Source: Maridesulfovibrio ferrireducens (GTDB lineage: Bacteria > Desulfobacterota > Desulfovibrionia > Desulfovibrionales > Desulfovibrionaceae). Taken from it: 64,000 nt of DNA. Both the position numbers and the translations under genes were made by a program. Positions within the stretch are counted from its first letter, which is position 1. Each line of letters begins with the position of its first letter. The stretch spans positions 36,392 to 100,391 of the forward strand of contig NZ_JAEINN010000017.1 of the NCBI RefSeq assembly GCF_016342405.1, written 5' to 3'. The notes under the pieces were generated by a model, which saw only the letters and a list, made by a program, of their open reading frames with translations, was not told the DNA's origin and ran no database searches. Positions 36,401-44,029 of the stretch are shown one piece after another.

Positions 36401-37177
36401 TTATTTTTCTTTTTTGAAAACGATCAGCGGACAGTTTTTGCAAACGTCAGCGCCGGGGAATCCATCGCCTGGACGTGTGATGGCTCCGCTTCCTTTTTCT
36501 TCAATGCGTTCAACTAATCTTTCAACAACAGCTTTAAATTTTTCACCGGGGATCATGACGTTGATTTCGCCGCGTTCGGTTTTACCTGCGTTATAGCTGC
36601 CGGAACAAGCTGGGCACATGTTGAATTCTTTTTCAACGTAAGTGTAAACGCTACCACCGCATGCAGATGAATTCATGGTGACATTCGGGCGTAGAGGATG
36701 AGTATCTGTTGCTGCCATGTAGTCAACTGCAAGGTGGTATGCCTGCATGTTGTCAACATAGAAGTGAACGGTATCAGGCTCAAAAAGGCCGTCGATTGAA
36801 CCAAGAGGGGCTACAGCGATTCCGATAAGGCCTTCGGGGAGCTGTGTTTTTGTTTTAATAAATTTTTCAGCCTGCTCAGGGGTGCGGGTATATTTAGCGT
36901 GTCCTTTGATTTCGGCAGCATCAAGTCCCTTCCAGCCGAAGCTGTAGTGAGCGTTTCCGCATCCAAGGCCTTCTTTTTCAGAATAGACAATCTGTCCTTT
37001 CATGCGGGCTGCAATTTCCCACTGACAAAAAGTCATTGCTTTAACGGGAACGTGAAAATCTGCTTTTTCTTTGAAATGATCAACTTCAGCCTGATCGTAG
37101 AAATATTTTATTGCAACAGGGTAATGGTAAAGTCTCATTTCCTTCATAAGTAATTCTTGCATTTCTTTGTAAGTCAT
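36401..37177 (-). CDS. DUF169 family protein
   Basis: The 258-residue soluble protein matches the DUF169 pattern: an N-terminal YPVAIKYFYD, cysteines in MTFCQWEIAARMKGQ and GLGCGNAHYSFGW, then NSSACGGSVYTYVEKEFNMC and a C-terminal GFPGADVCKNCPLI. The conserved cysteines suggest an Fe-S or thiol function. DUF169 proteins are common in sulfate reducers and methanogens; their activity is not established to my knowledge. A ribosome site GAGGAGG precedes the start. Confidence 0.8.
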   Translation of the reverse strand: MTYKEMQELLMKEMRLYHYPVAIKYFYDQAEVDHFKEKADFHVPVKAMTFCQWEIAARMKGQIVYSEKEGLGCGNAHYSFGWKGLDAAEIKGHAKYTRTPEQAEKFIKTKTQLPEGLIGIAVAPLGSIDGLFEPDTVHFYVDNMQAYHLAVDYMAATDTHPLRPNVTMNSSACGGSVYTYVEKEFNMCPACSGSYNAGKTERGEINVMIPGEKFKAVVERLVERIEEKGSGAITRPGDGFPGADVCKNCPLIVFKKEK

Positions 37178-37603
37178 GGTTCCTCCTCGTCCGTTTATTA
37201 ATTTATACCCGACCGGATTGGTCGATAACTTCTATGACTGAAGATTAATTATAAGTCCGGGTCTTAATTTTCAAGAAAAAATGAAATAGAGAAAAAAATA
37301 ACTTTTTCACATGGCAACCGTGTTTGAAAGGTGTGATAATATGTTTTTATTGTGAAATAGATAACAAAGTATTATTTTAATAAATAAAATCGAAGTCTTA
37401 ATAGCAATTTTAAAATAGATTGTTTTTTATGTAACTTGCTTTTTGTTTTTTAAAAAGTATAAATTGGTCGTGTTGTGTTAATTTTCACGTTGTTTTCGAA
37501 TTATGTATAATTTAGATCATTTACCTTTCGGAGGGCTCTAGCGTATTGTTAGCATATTATAAATAATCAGTCATTGGCGGATGACATCCGGGTAGGAGGA
37601 AAA
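37178..37603. promoter_or_regulatory. Divergent regulatory region DUF169 / MBL hydrolase
   Basis: About 425 AT-rich nt without a credible gene. An inverted repeat CGACC-GGATT-GGTCG lies at 37210-37224, just upstream of the DUF169 start, and may be an operator. No riboswitch was recognised. Confidence 0.4.
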
Positions 37604-38356
37604 ATGAGTAAATATAGAATTCATCCCATCGTAATGGGAACAAAGAGATTTGATAAAGGTATGATGACATACCAGCAGGGCTATGGAACTCCATATATTA
37701 TACCTATTTATTGTTGGTATTTGGAAGGCGGTGATAAAAATATTCTGGTTGATACGGGCGAAATGCAGCCTATCATTTCGGAAGAACGTGAACGTGATCT
37801 CGGAGGTAAAATTTATACCTTTGAGGACGGGTTAGCTAAATACGGTTTAAAACCTGAAGATATAGATATAGTCGTTCACACTCATTTGCATAACGATCAT
37901 TGCGAAAATGATTATAAATGTGTGAATGCTAAAATTTATGCACATCGCAAAGAGCTTGAACATGTTCATGATCCTCATCCTCTGGATTTCAGGTATCTTG
38001 AAGATTACATTGAAGATGTTGAAGAAAATGGACAGGTTAAGGTTGTAGATGCTGATTGTGAAATTGTTCCCGGTATCAGAGTAATGCATACGCCTGTGCA
38101 CACTGAAGGCGGGCTTACTGTGCTTGTTGATACCGAAGGCGGTTTAGCGGCAATCACAGGTTTTTGTGTGATTATGGAAAATTTTTACCCGCCGCTCGAA
38201 GTTACGGGTATGGAGATGGAAGTAATTCCTCCGGGTACCAGCGTTAACACTTACAAAGCATATGATATTATGCTTCAAGTGAAATCGCAGGCAGATATTC
38301 TTATTCCACTTCATGAGCCGTTGTTTGCCAAAGTTGATACTGTTGAAGGAACTTGA
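37604..38356 (+). CDS. MBL-fold hydrolase (N-acyl homoserine lactonase-like)
   Basis: The 250-residue protein has the metallo-beta-lactamase signature HTHLHNDHCEN (about residues 96-106) and a downstream metal His in HTPVHTEGG. The N-terminal PIYCWYLEGGDKNILVDTGE is as in AHL-lactonase-like members. The usual third-motif Asp is replaced in the visible AAITGFCV segment, so metal occupancy may differ. The start at 37604 has a TAGGAGG ribosome site. A zinc dehydrogenase follows after 59 nt, indicating a two-gene operon for an unknown metabolite. Confidence 0.82.
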   Translation: MSKYRIHPIVMGTKRFDKGMMTYQQGYGTPYIIPIYCWYLEGGDKNILVDTGEMQPIISEERERDLGGKIYTFEDGLAKYGLKPEDIDIVVHTHLHNDHCENDYKCVNAKIYAHRKELEHVHDPHPLDFRYLEDYIEDVEENGQVKVVDADCEIVPGIRVMHTPVHTEGGLTVLVDTEGGLAAITGFCVIMENFYPPLEVTGMEMEVIPPGTSVNTYKAYDIMLQVKSQADILIPLHEPLFAKVDTVEGT

Positions 38357-38415
38357 TTGTAGCTTTGGAGCAGACGGTCCTAATTAATGTAATTTATTTG
38401 ATGAGGAAATAATTT

Positions 38416-39396
38416 GTGCGAGCAGCATATTTTAAAGATAAGAATATAGAATTAATTGAAAAAAAACGTCCTGAACTATCAAAAGGTGATGCTCTTTTGA
38501 AGGTCATCATTGCCGGGATTTGCAATACTGATATTGAGCTTCATAAAGGTTATTACGGTTTTGAAGGTATTCCGGGTCATGAATTTGTGGCGATAGTTGA
38601 AGAGTGTCCTGATTGTCCTGAACTTGTCGGGAAAAGGGTCGTTGCTGATATTAACGTTCTTGATGCTAATCGTTCGGTTGGATCATATTCCGGTGACCGG
38701 AGGCATGCACCAAATCGAACTGTGATCGGAATAGTGAACCATGACGGCGCATTTGCGGAATATCTTAAGGTTCCGGTTGAGAATCTTTATGTGGTTGGGG
38801 ACAATGTCGCTGATGAAGCGGCTGTTTTTGCCGAGCCGCTTGCCGCAGGTCTTGAAGTCAGCCAGCAGATCCATATAACAGGTAATATGCGGGTGATGGT
38901 TCTTGGTGACGGAAAGCTGGGGATACTTACGGCATTAGCTTTGAAGCTGTATAATCCTGATGTGCTTTTGATTGGAAAGCATGCAGATAAGCTTGCCATT
39001 GCATCTTCGCAGGGAGTTGCGACCTATTGTATTGAAAGTGCGGATGAATTGACCGGGTTGGCCTCTAAGCTGGGGAAATATGATCTGGTTGTTGAGGCTA
39101 CCGGAAGCGAAGACGGTCTTTCTTATGCTATTGATTTTGTACGTCCGGAAGGCACTGTGGTCGCAAAAACAACATCTCATAAACCTACTTCATTAAATCT
39201 TGCTAAAGTTGTTGTTGATGAAATTTCGATTGTAGGTTCCCGCTGCGGAGATATCGGGCTTGCTCTTTCTACTCTTGAGCAGCGGCTGATTGACGTATCC
39301 GGTCTGATCGAAGCTGAGTATAATTTTGATGAATTTGTTTCAGCTTTTGCGCATGCGTGCAGGAAAGGATCAAAAAAGGTGCTCGTTAGAATGTAG
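38416..39396 (+). CDS. Zinc-type alcohol dehydrogenase family protein
   Basis: The 326-residue protein shows the medium-chain dehydrogenase pattern: ICNTDIELHKGYYGFEGIPG then HEFVAIVEE (catalytic zinc ligands Cys, His-Glu), and a Rossmann motif VLGDGKLGILTAL. The structural-zinc four-Cys lobe is largely absent (only ECPDCPE is seen), typical of shorter members. Substrate is unknown. GTG start with GATGAGGAAATAATTT upstream. It closes the MBL/ADH operon before a strong terminator. Confidence 0.85.
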   Translation: MRAAYFKDKNIELIEKKRPELSKGDALLKVIIAGICNTDIELHKGYYGFEGIPGHEFVAIVEECPDCPELVGKRVVADINVLDANRSVGSYSGDRRHAPNRTVIGIVNHDGAFAEYLKVPVENLYVVGDNVADEAAVFAEPLAAGLEVSQQIHITGNMRVMVLGDGKLGILTALALKLYNPDVLLIGKHADKLAIASSQGVATYCIESADELTGLASKLGKYDLVVEATGSEDGLSYAIDFVRPEGTVVAKTTSHKPTSLNLAKVVVDEISIVGSRCGDIGLALSTLEQRLIDVSGLIEAEYNFDEFVSAFAHACRKGSKKVLVRM

Positions 39397-39442
39397 ACTG
39401 TTTTATTAAGTTATTCGTTAACGGGTTTCGTATGTATTTTAT

Positions 39443-39468
39443 ACCCCCTCAGATTTATTTGAGGGGGT
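39443..39468 (+). terminator. Terminator after the MBL/ADH operon
   Basis: ACCCCCTCA pairs perfectly with TGAGGGGGT, followed by TTTTCTTTTG. It isolates the following particle module from upstream transcription. Confidence 0.9.
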
Positions 39469-39510
39469 TTTCTTTTGTCTGCTGAATAATTTTTTTTATA
39501 AATATTAGCC

Positions 39511-39557
39511 CCCCGGACCTGAGTCGGCTGTTTCATGTCCGCTCTCCCCGATATTCT
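39511..39557 (+). promoter_or_regulatory. Module promoter element, copy 1
   Basis: CCGGACCTGA, 10 nt (GTCGGCTGTT), TCATGTCCG forms a long interrupted inverted repeat. Exactly 10 nt after GTCCG (39537-39541) comes a -10-like TATTCT at 39552-39557. The first gene starts at 39579 behind GGGAGGA, so the leader is short. The same arrangement recurs at about 53191, 56165, 58817 and 62851. There is no TTGACA-like -35; the right arm covers the -35 region, as at activator-dependent promoters. Confidence 0.85.
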
Positions 39558-39578
39558 TTATTCAAAAGGGAGGAAGAA

Positions 39579-39788
39579 ATGAAAGAAAGTTCAACTGACA
39601 CACTTGTCGCTTTGTATCCACTTGAAAATAGAGGGCTTCTAAAAAGCTATGCAAAGTTTGTTGAAGGTAATCCGGACTGGCTTGAATTCGGATTTTCACT
39701 GTCGGATTACAAGAGGAACAAATCTGTTCCTGAACTGAAGGGCTGGGAGCATCCCGATTTTGTTGAAGTCACGGAGGTTCGCATATGA
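39579..39788 (+). CDS. Small hypothetical protein, first gene of particle module 1
   Basis: A 69-residue soluble protein, rich in aromatic and charged residues (GNPDWLEFGFSLSDYKRNKS), with a GGGAGGAAGAA ribosome site. Its stop overlaps the holin start. No family recognised. Its position directly after the module promoter and before the holin suggests a role in lysis timing or regulation, but this is inference. Confidence 0.6.
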   Translation: MKESSTDTLVALYPLENRGLLKSYAKFVEGNPDWLEFGFSLSDYKRNKSVPELKGWEHPDFVEVTEVRI

Positions 39789-40174
39789 TCGGTTCAATTC
39801 TGGATCTTGGGTCGACCATTATCGATAAACTTTGGCCGGATGCAGGTGAAAGGGAGAAAGCTAAATTTAGACTGGTTGAGCTTCAGAGTAAGGGGGAGCT
39901 TGTTGAAATTGAGTCCCGGTTGAAAGTTATGTTGGCGGAAATGTCCGGCAACTGGTTGCAGCGTTCATGGCGGCCGATTTTGATGCTGACGATTATTGCA
40001 ATCGTGGCGAATAATTATCTTTTGTATCCGTACATGGCTTTGTTCTGGGCGGAGGCTCCGCGGCTGGAACTTCCGCCGCAACTCTGGTCGCTGATGGAGC
40101 TTGGTCTCGGTGGCTATGTTGTGGGCCGAAGCACTGAAAAAGTTATCAAAACATGGAGGCAAAATGGTGGCTGA
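39785..40174 (+). CDS. Holin of the 3TM type found in gene transfer agents
   Basis: The 129-residue protein begins with an amphipathic, charged region and then has WLQRSWRPILMLTIIAIVAN followed by YLLYPYMALFW and LWSLMELGLGGYVVGRSTEK, giving two to three membrane helices. This matches the pattern of the family named in Pfam as a three-TM holin for gene-transfer release. Its role would be to open the inner membrane for particle release. A GGAGG ribosome site lies just before the ATG. It overlaps both neighbours by a few nt. The family call is by recognition of pattern and should be confirmed. Confidence 0.75.
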   Translation: MIGSILDLGSTIIDKLWPDAGEREKAKFRLVELQSKGELVEIESRLKVMLAEMSGNWLQRSWRPILMLTIIAIVANNYLLYPYMALFWAEAPRLELPPQLWSLMELGLGGYVVGRSTEKVIKTWRQNGG

Positions 40175-40376
40175 TGAAAGAAGCGAATTGCACGATTTGC
40201 TGATTCGCGTTGATGAGCGGGTCAAGTCTATTCAGGAGGATATTTCTGAAATTAACGGGGCTAGGCGGTGTCATACACATGCGGAAAAGTTTCGCAACCT
40301 TGAACGGACAGTTTGGGGCACAGCAACAATTGTAGCCGGAGTTACGGCCCGGGCTGTTTATGAGGCTCTTAAATGA
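40164..40376 (+). CDS. Small coiled-coil protein with C-terminal hydrophobic segment
   Basis: The 70-residue protein (ATG at 40164 after GGAGG) has a helical heptad-like region (RVDERVKSIQEDISEINGAR) and a hydrophobic C-terminus (GTATIVAGVTARAVYEALK). It overlaps the holin by 11 nt. Similar small phage proteins accompany holins or act as antiholin or spanin-like parts; the exact role is unknown. Confidence 0.6.
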   Translation: MVADERSELHDLLIRVDERVKSIQEDISEINGARRCHTHAEKFRNLERTVWGTATIVAGVTARAVYEALK

Positions 40377-40597
40377 TTGTTTCAGCTTTATTGGCAGATA
40401 CGGCGTCATGGCTGGGTGGGTCTTTTGAAGGGAACAGATGTGATTGTTGCGGGCGGGTCGACCGGCTTGAATCTTTCAGGATGGAGACACGTTATGCCGG
40501 GAAAATTGTTTTTCGCGAAGCTCGGCTATGCACTCAGTGCATGAAAAAGGCAGAAGCAACAGTTTACGAAACCCTGAGTGAAAAAAGTGTTCATTAA
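40373..40597 (+). CDS. Small zinc-ribbon phage protein
   Basis: A 74-residue protein with CDCCGRV and CTQCMKK motifs separated by about 25 residues, a likely zinc ribbon. It overlaps the previous stop (ATGA) and sits before the terminase genes. Such small zinc proteins can be late-gene activators, as in the P2 Ogr group, but this one lacks enough similarity for that claim. Function is unknown. Confidence 0.6.
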   Translation: MIVSALLADTASWLGGSFEGNRCDCCGRVDRLESFRMETRYAGKIVFREARLCTQCMKKAEATVYETLSEKSVH

Positions 40598-40627
40598 GCT
40601 AATCGGTTTAGTGTTGTGAGGTAAACT

Positions 40628-40921
40628 TTGGAGAACGAAAAAGTGAATAAATCAGAAGTTGTTAAACGCCAGAAGGAGGAGCTCGAAAGATTTCGGGAAG
40701 TCTTTGCACTTGCCGTTGAAGGAAGTGATTCCGACATGGTTAAGGATTTGAAAGCGAAGCTCGACATCATGCAAAAACGACATGACATGGAGCGAAAAGC
40801 ATGGTGCATCGGTGAGGCTAAAAAAGAAGTTTCCGCCGTAAAAAAAACTAAAACCAGTTCTGCAATAAGTCCTGAACTAAGGGAGAAGCTTGATGAAATT
40901 TACGGATCTGAGCAGCGCTAA
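40628..40921 (+). CDS. Probable small terminase subunit
   Basis: A 97-residue, highly charged helical protein (RQKEELERFREVFALAVEGS, then KLDIMQKRHDMERKAW) placed directly before the large terminase, with which it overlaps by 29 nt. Position and helical character fit a small terminase or DNA-recognition subunit; no clear HTH is visible. The start may be TTG at 40628 or GTG at 40643, the latter with GGAGAACG upstream. Confidence 0.5.
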   Translation: MENEKVNKSEVVKRQKEELERFREVFALAVEGSDSDMVKDLKAKLDIMQKRHDMERKAWCIGEAKKEVSAVKKTKTSSAISPELREKLDEIYGSEQR

Positions 40922-42434
40922 TCAGTGGTATGCTGCCTTGCTTCGTAAGGCCGAGCTGAAAAAGGAAGCCTTGCAGGTTCTTGCGGAACTGGGACGAAAA
41001 GATTTGTTTTTTTTACTGACTCGTCTGCTTGGTCGCGCTGATGCAAATAATGAATGGGTTTTTGCGAGGTGTCAGGATGTGCAGCGTAATCCGGACGGGC
41101 ATCTCGATTTGTGGAGCCGTGAGCATTACAAATCTACCATCATAACTTTTGCGCTGACAGTTCAGGATATTTTGCGAGATCCCGAGGTCACTATTGGAAT
41201 TTTCAGCCACACCCGTCCAATTGCAAAGGGTTTTTTACGTCAGATCAAAATGGAATTTGAACGCAATGAACTACTCAAGCAATGCTACCGTGATGTGTTG
41301 TTTGCGAATCCTAAAAAAGATTCTCCTAAATGGTCCGAAGAAGACGGAATAATCGTGAAAAGGAAGTCCAATCCCAAAGAAGCAACCGTGGAAGCTTGGG
41401 GACTTGTTGACGGACAGCCTACGGGTAAGCATTTTTCCCGATTAATTTATGATGATGTTGTTACGCGTGAATCCGTTTCATCGCCGGATATGATTTTCAA
41501 GACGACTGAGGCGTGGGCTTTGTCCATCAACCTTGGAACTCGCGAAGGGATCAAAAGATATATCGGAACCCGCTATCATTATAATGATACCTATCGTGAT
41601 ATTTTGAAAAGACAGGCCGCCGTTCCGAGAATTTTTCCGGCAACAGCTGACGGAACGCTTGAGGGTGATCCGGTTTTGCTCACCAGAGAGCAGCTTGCAA
41701 CCAAACGGCGCGAAATGGGGCCGTATGTTTTTGGTTGTCAGATGATGCAGGACCCTAGAGCGGATGATGTGCAGGGGTTTAAAGAAGATTGGATTAACAG
41801 ATGGGATCAACATGGTCAGGGTGGCAAACCAAGGTGGCGTGATTTTAATCGTTATCTGCTTGTGGACCCTGCGAGTGAGAAAAAGGTCGGCAGCGATTAT
41901 ACGGTAATGCTGGTTATAGGTCTCGGCCCGGACAGGAATTATTACCTGATTGACGGTATTCGCGACCGCCTCAATTTGACGGAACGTGCCCGTGCTCTTT
42001 TCAGATTACACAGGGCTTATGGTCCACAGGTTGTGGGGTATGAAAAGTACGGTCAGCAGGCGGATGTTGAGCACATGCAGTATGTGATGGGGGAACAGAA
42101 TTATCGTTTCTCCATAGAACCGCTGGGTGGAAATATACCGAAAACTGATCGCATCAGGAAGCTTGTACCTATTTTTGAGCAGGGCCGTTTTTGGCTGCCG
42201 TGGCGCGGGCGGTTCATGGATCATCAGGGACGGGAGCGGGACCTTGTGCGTGAATTTATTGATGATGAATATCTGGCTTTTCCGGTTGCGCCTCATGACG
42301 ACATGCTCGACTGCATGGCGAGGGTTTTAGATCCGGCACTTGGGGCTGTTTTTCCGAGGCCCGAGAATTCACCTCAGCAGCAGGAGTCTGTGCAGGGAAT
42401 TATGGATTACGATATTTTTACAGGAGGTCAATAA
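40893..42434 (+). CDS. terL: Terminase large subunit
   Basis: The 513-residue protein has an ATPase domain with a P-loop-like motif WSREHYKSTI (about residue 75), a Walker B region HFSRLIYDDVV, and a RNase H-like nuclease domain beginning LLVDPASEKKVGSDYTVM with the late acidic motif APHDDMLDCM. It packages DNA into the capsid through the portal. All motor and nuclease motifs seem intact, which matters for the particle hypothesis. The ATG at 40893 is preferred to a TTG one codon upstream because of the GGGAG spacing. Confidence 0.92.
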   Translation: MKFTDLSSANQWYAALLRKAELKKEALQVLAELGRKDLFFLLTRLLGRADANNEWVFARCQDVQRNPDGHLDLWSREHYKSTIITFALTVQDILRDPEVTIGIFSHTRPIAKGFLRQIKMEFERNELLKQCYRDVLFANPKKDSPKWSEEDGIIVKRKSNPKEATVEAWGLVDGQPTGKHFSRLIYDDVVTRESVSSPDMIFKTTEAWALSINLGTREGIKRYIGTRYHYNDTYRDILKRQAAVPRIFPATADGTLEGDPVLLTREQLATKRREMGPYVFGCQMMQDPRADDVQGFKEDWINRWDQHGQGGKPRWRDFNRYLLVDPASEKKVGSDYTVMLVIGLGPDRNYYLIDGIRDRLNLTERARALFRLHRAYGPQVVGYEKYGQQADVEHMQYVMGEQNYRFSIEPLGGNIPKTDRIRKLVPIFEQGRFWLPWRGRFMDHQGRERDLVREFIDDEYLAFPVAPHDDMLDCMARVLDPALGAVFPRPENSPQQQESVQGIMDYDIFTGGQ

Positions 42435-42982
42435 TGTACGGCTTTGAAGCGGCGGAGGGGTTTGTATTCTACAAGTATCGCGATTTTGATGGAACAGTCA
42501 GTCTTACAGAGGGACATTTGAAATGGTTCTGGGACGTGATGCAGTGCGCCGGCCAAATTCCGGTTATTTTTTATGATGGCTCTGTAGAATGTTTTGAGGA
42601 TTTTAAAAATCTTGTGGAGAAGAAAGAACAACATTTCTTTTTAGGGTTCAAAGACGACAAACCATCAGGATTGTTCTGGTTGAATGGTTTTGCTCAGCGT
42701 TCTTGTTTTGTCCATCTTGCCATCATGCCGGATTTTTTCGGGAAAGAAACATTATTGATGGGAAAAGGTGTTTTGCGTCATTTGCTGACAGTGTGTGACG
42801 TGTCAGGAGGTTATATTCTGGACTGCGTTAAGGGTCTTATTCCTGTAATGAATCCCCTTGCTTGCCGTATGGCAGAAAGGTCTGGATTTTCAAAAGTGGG
42901 AATACTTCCACAGGCTGCATATTGGGCAGCAGAAGACAAAAGTGTGGATGCCGCAATTTTTTGTGCGGTTAGAAATAGTTGA
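42434..42982 (+). CDS. GNAT-like particle protein
   Basis: The 182-residue protein resembles a GNAT fold: beta strand HFFLGFKDDKPSGLFWLNG, SCFVHLAIMPDFFGKETLLM, GYILDCVKGLIPVMNPLACR, MAERSGFSKVGI. In podoviruses GNAT-fold proteins occur as structural or internal proteins (T7 gp13-type) rather than as enzymes. No clear acetyl-CoA P-loop (Q/RxxGxG/A) is visible. It starts at the stop of terL (TAATG). Another protein of this type is encoded at 61608. Confidence 0.6.
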   Translation: MYGFEAAEGFVFYKYRDFDGTVSLTEGHLKWFWDVMQCAGQIPVIFYDGSVECFEDFKNLVEKKEQHFFLGFKDDKPSGLFWLNGFAQRSCFVHLAIMPDFFGKETLLMGKGVLRHLLTVCDVSGGYILDCVKGLIPVMNPLACRMAERSGFSKVGILPQAAYWAAEDKSVDAAIFCAVRNS

Positions 42983-43044
42983 TTTATAGCTCTTTTGTTT
43001 GAGGGAGTTTGCTAGTTAAAATTTTAAAAGAAAGGAGAATGATC

Positions 43045-43308
43045 ATGGGAGGATCTGGATCTAAATCACCATCAGCACCTGTAGCGCCGTCTCCGCCACC
43101 ACCTGTAACCGCAGCACCTGCACCTCCGGTGCTGGATACAGAGTTGCAAAAAAGTGAGGAGGCGTTGAATGCGAAAAAGATGCGAAGCTTGAATCGTCTT
43201 AAAAAAGGTAGAAGCGCGACAGTTCTTACAAGCGGGCAGGGAGTTCTCGGACAAACTGAAACTGATAATGCAACACTTCTGGGGCAGAAGACGAAACTTG
43301 GTCAGTAA
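43045..43308 (+). CDS. Pro-rich small phage protein
   Basis: The 87-residue protein has a Gly/Ser/Pro-rich N-terminus (many PPPP and AP repeats), a helical middle and a C-terminus RSATVLTSGQGVLGQTE and NATLLGQKTKLG. That C-terminal pattern is seen in small proteins near podovirus portals. AAAGGAG lies upstream of the ATG at 43045. Likely a minor virion or assembly protein. Confidence 0.65.
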   Translation: MGGSGSKSPSAPVAPSPPPPVTAAPAPPVLDTELQKSEEALNAKKMRSLNRLKKGRSATVLTSGQGVLGQTETDNATLLGQKTKLGQ

Positions 43309-43320
43309 GGGGGAATAGTT

Positions 43321-43800
43321 GTGAGCAGTTATTACAGGCCGGAGCTGCCTGGACCTAAGTCTGGAAAATCCGATGTCTGGTTCGACCGAGATTCACCGGG
43401 ATTTAATGGTTATTTTAAATGGCATAAAACAACTTACGGAACTAATCCCTCATTTAATAGCAAGGGTTTGAATGCTCCGGCAGATTGGGGAATGCCTAAG
43501 GATTGGACGTATTCGGATTCAACCGGGCATTGGTACACCCCGGCTGAAATGACGAATGCGGGCTTTAATCAGATTGATGGTCAGTGGCTTCATCCTAATG
43601 ACATTCGGAAACAGGAAATAGATACGGCAAATGCTGAACTTGATGCGAAAATAGCATCTCGAAAAGCTACAGAAGGAAGGATGCGGAAGGTTCATGCTTT
43701 TGGCAGAAAGAAGACGATACTTACCGGTCCTGTAGGCGCTACCGGAGTTGTTAAAGTCGAGAAGCATTTTTTGCAAAATTCAAAAGGAGTAATGCAGTGA
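43321..43800 (+). CDS. Hypothetical particle protein
   Basis: The 159-residue protein (GTG start) is aromatic-rich with repeated Trp (DSPGFNGYFKWHKTTYG, WGMPKDWTYSDSTGHWYTP) and ends in a basic segment, GRKKTILTGPVGATGVVKVE. No family recognised. Its place between the Pro-rich protein and the Com-like peptide suggests a minor virion protein. Confidence 0.6.
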   Translation: MSSYYRPELPGPKSGKSDVWFDRDSPGFNGYFKWHKTTYGTNPSFNSKGLNAPADWGMPKDWTYSDSTGHWYTPAEMTNAGFNQIDGQWLHPNDIRKQEIDTANAELDAKIASRKATEGRMRKVHAFGRKKTILTGPVGATGVVKVEKHFLQNSKGVMQ

Positions 43801-43916
43801 TTGATCATCGGTGTCCCGTATGCGGGAGGTTGTTGATGAAGGGGAAGGTTATTGAAGTTCAAGTAAAGTGTCCCAAGTGTAAGAAACTGGTAAAACTTTC
43901 CTGCAACAAACGGTAG
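43797..43916 (+). CDS. Com-like small zinc-ribbon peptide
   Basis: A 39-residue peptide not reported by a long-gene search. GTG at 43797 overlaps the previous stop (GTGA) and has AAAGGAG upstream. Two CxxC pairs (RCPVCG and KCPKCKK) and a C-terminal Cys make a zinc ribbon like phage Mu Com and similar phage peptides. Com of Mu activates translation of mom by remodelling its mRNA. Directly downstream lies a large stem-loop in front of the portal gene, which makes an RNA-binding role plausible (inference). Confidence 0.7.
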   Translation: MIDHRCPVCGRLLMKGKVIEVQVKCPKCKKLVKLSCNKR

Positions 43917-43932
43917 CTGAGTTTTAAAAAAT

Positions 43933-44001
43933 AAAGGGATTTTCTATGACTTTCGTTTGCAGGCTGAAGGTCTGTCTTTTCAAGGTTGTAGAAAATCCTT
44001 T
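43933..44001 (+). other. Large stem-loop in the portal gene leader
   Basis: AAAGGGATTTTCTA (43933-43946) pairs with TAGAAAATCCTTT (43989-44001) with one mismatch, enclosing about 42 nt. It lies between the Com-like peptide and the portal gene, ending 28 nt before the portal ATG, which has only a weak GGA ribosome site. It may control portal translation or act as a partial terminator. Confidence 0.6.
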
Positions 44002-44029
44002 TTAATTTATAGATAAAAATGGATTAAAT

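Noticed and set aside
39511..39557. The repeat read as a sigma-54 promoter
   Set aside because: No GG-N10-GC arrangement is present; the constant TATNCT box at fixed distance fits a sigma-70 type -10 instead.
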